Below, in pieces: positions 63,518-64,000 of a stretch of DNA of 64,000 nt. The stretch is from CAYXTW01 sp964452645 (lineage in GTDB: Bacteria > Zixibacteria > MSB-5A5 > GN15 > PGXB01). The stretch covers positions 111,926 to 175,925 of the forward strand of contig CAYVMO010000004.1 in NCBI GenBank assembly GCA_964452645.1, in the 5' to 3' direction. The first letter of the stretch is position 1, and each line of letters begins with the position of its first letter. The notes under the pieces are model-generated. The model was given only the letters and a program-made list of their open reading frames with translations. It searched no databases and was not told the DNA's origin. Both the position numbers and the translations under genes were made by a program.

Positions 63518-63546
63518 AATGGCGGAGCACTCCGCCATTTTTTTTA
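63518..63546 (+). terminator. rho-independent terminator of the PhaR-like gene
   Basis: AATGGCGGAG-CA-CTCCGCCATT, a perfect 10-bp stem, is followed by a run of eight or more T residues. It lies 24 bp after the stop. Confidence 0.95.
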
Positions 63547-63586
63547 TTACAAGGATAATTACATTGGATGGAAAGCGTAAGGGTGC

Positions 63587-63604
63587 CCCACCCCTTGGGG
63601 TGGG
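63587..63604. repeat. GC-rich palindrome CCCACCCC-TT-GGGGTGGG
   Basis: A perfect 8-bp stem palindrome. Nearby ACCCCAAGGGGAT at about 63640-63652 is a related inverted copy. Intergenic REP-like element. Confidence 0.6.
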
Positions 63605-63766
63605 TTTACTATTCCTGCAGGTTTCTTTAAATTATCCTGCACCCCAAGGGGATGATATCCCCAAGGGTTCGCCACCCGACCGCTGACGATAAACTCATCC
63701 ACATTTATGACGATACTATGGAGTAAGTGCAGACCTTTTAATCTGCGCTGGCAATGAGGTGGGGAT

Positions 63767-63922
63767 ATGAGTTTTGAACTTTGGGCATTAATCGTAATTA
63801 TATTCTTTATTATTTTTACGACTTTATTTATAAAGGCTCTGGTGCGAAAAGAGCAACCGGTCGGGAAAAGCTTGAAACAATGGATTGTCCGAATAATTGA
63901 TATTCTTTCCGGTGGGTGGTAA
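63767..63922 (+). CDS. small single-span membrane protein (51 aa)
   Basis: A 51-aa protein: a hydrophobic helix (about 5-24, LWALIVIIFFIIFTTLF) followed by a basic tail ending LKQWIVRIIDILSGGW. The ribosome-binding site GAGGTGGGG precedes the ATG by a short spacer. Function unknown. Confidence 0.6.
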   Translation: MSFELWALIVIIFFIIFTTLFIKALVRKEQPVGKSLKQWIVRIIDILSGGW

Positions 63923-63944
63923 CTGGCGTAGATATCTGCAGCAG

Positions 63945-63962
63945 GCGTAGGTCAGGAGTGAG
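63945..63962. repeat. inverted copy of the REP-like repeat near the transposase relic
   Basis: GCGTAGGTCAGGAGTGAG is an exact 18-nt inverted copy of 12969-12986. It sits at the right window edge, so the other arm is not visible. It is followed by TTTTAGTGGACAG, which could be the end of an insertion element. Confidence 0.65.
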
Positions 63963-64000
63963 GTTCCCCCATTTTAGTGGACAGTTTTATTAGCATATAA

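Noticed and set aside
1..64000. CRISPR array
   Set aside because: No regularly spaced direct repeats were seen; repeats are REP-like hairpins or coding repeats.
63963..64000. Insertion-sequence end at the right edge (TTTTAGTGGACAG)
   Set aside because: Suggestive, but the rest lies outside the window and cannot be supported.

Overview
This 64 kb window looks like bacterial chromosome from the FCB superphylum, most like an uncultured lineage such as candidate phylum Zixibacteria. That placement is inference from gene content: two secreted proteins end in a type IX-like C-terminal sorting domain with the NYPNPFN signature, one large secreted protein ends in a dockerin repeat pair, there is a DUF5916 outer-membrane protein, and there are many PAS and response-regulator proteins. 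No rRNA or ribosomal-protein operon is present to confirm it. Coding density is high. One tRNA, tRNA-Glu(CTC), is present.

Layout. 0-12 kb: signalling genes (PAS-PP2C phosphatase, NarL-type regulator, six-PAS LuxR protein), an ATP-cone protein, a radical SAM enzyme, a cold-shock-like RRM protein and a DUF5916 beta-barrel protein. 12-14.8 kb: a disturbed stretch with a REP-associated transposase remnant, REP-like hairpins, a PD-(D/E)XK-like ORF and orphan small ORFs. 14.8-22.4 kb: a barrel-SppA fusion, a dockerin relic and a six-gene arsenic operon (arsR, arsP-like, thioredoxin-like, arsF-like, arsG-like, acr3) with a clear promoter and operator, flanked by two pseudopilin genes.

22.4-31.3 kb: a three-gene operon whose first gene is an ArsC-family protein with an in-frame TGA at the catalytic cysteine position (probable selenocysteine), then a zinc ribbon and trmO. 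Next come a sodium:solute symporter, DUF4416, a QueG-like ferredoxin protein, urocanate hydratase, a glycosyltransferase and an NtrC-family regulator whose sigma54-contact loop reads GAYTSS. 31.3-34.7 kb: an AT-rich stretch and a coupled pair (membrane protein plus von Willebrand-type lipoprotein), lying between tRNA-Glu and a 15-nt copy of its 3' end, as in a small tRNA-integrated island. 34.8-38.4 kb: a Lon-like protease, a DUF59 protein and a YceI protein.

38.6-45.9 kb is the most striking locus: a minus-strand operon of six small secreted proteins (at least five DUF4402-like, three of them exactly 189 aa), then a PapD-like chaperone and an usher-like outer-membrane protein with a C-terminal carboxypeptidase-regulatory-like domain. 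This reads as a divergent chaperone-usher surface-fibre system. 46-55 kb holds large secreted proteins (repeat protein, FG-GAP/dockerin protein, subtilase). 55-61.5 kb is a housekeeping run on the minus strand (smpB, amidase, murI, M24 peptidase, lipoprotein, glycosyltransferase). The right end carries a nitrilase, a receiver protein, a PhaR-like protein, a 51-aa membrane protein and REP-like repeats.
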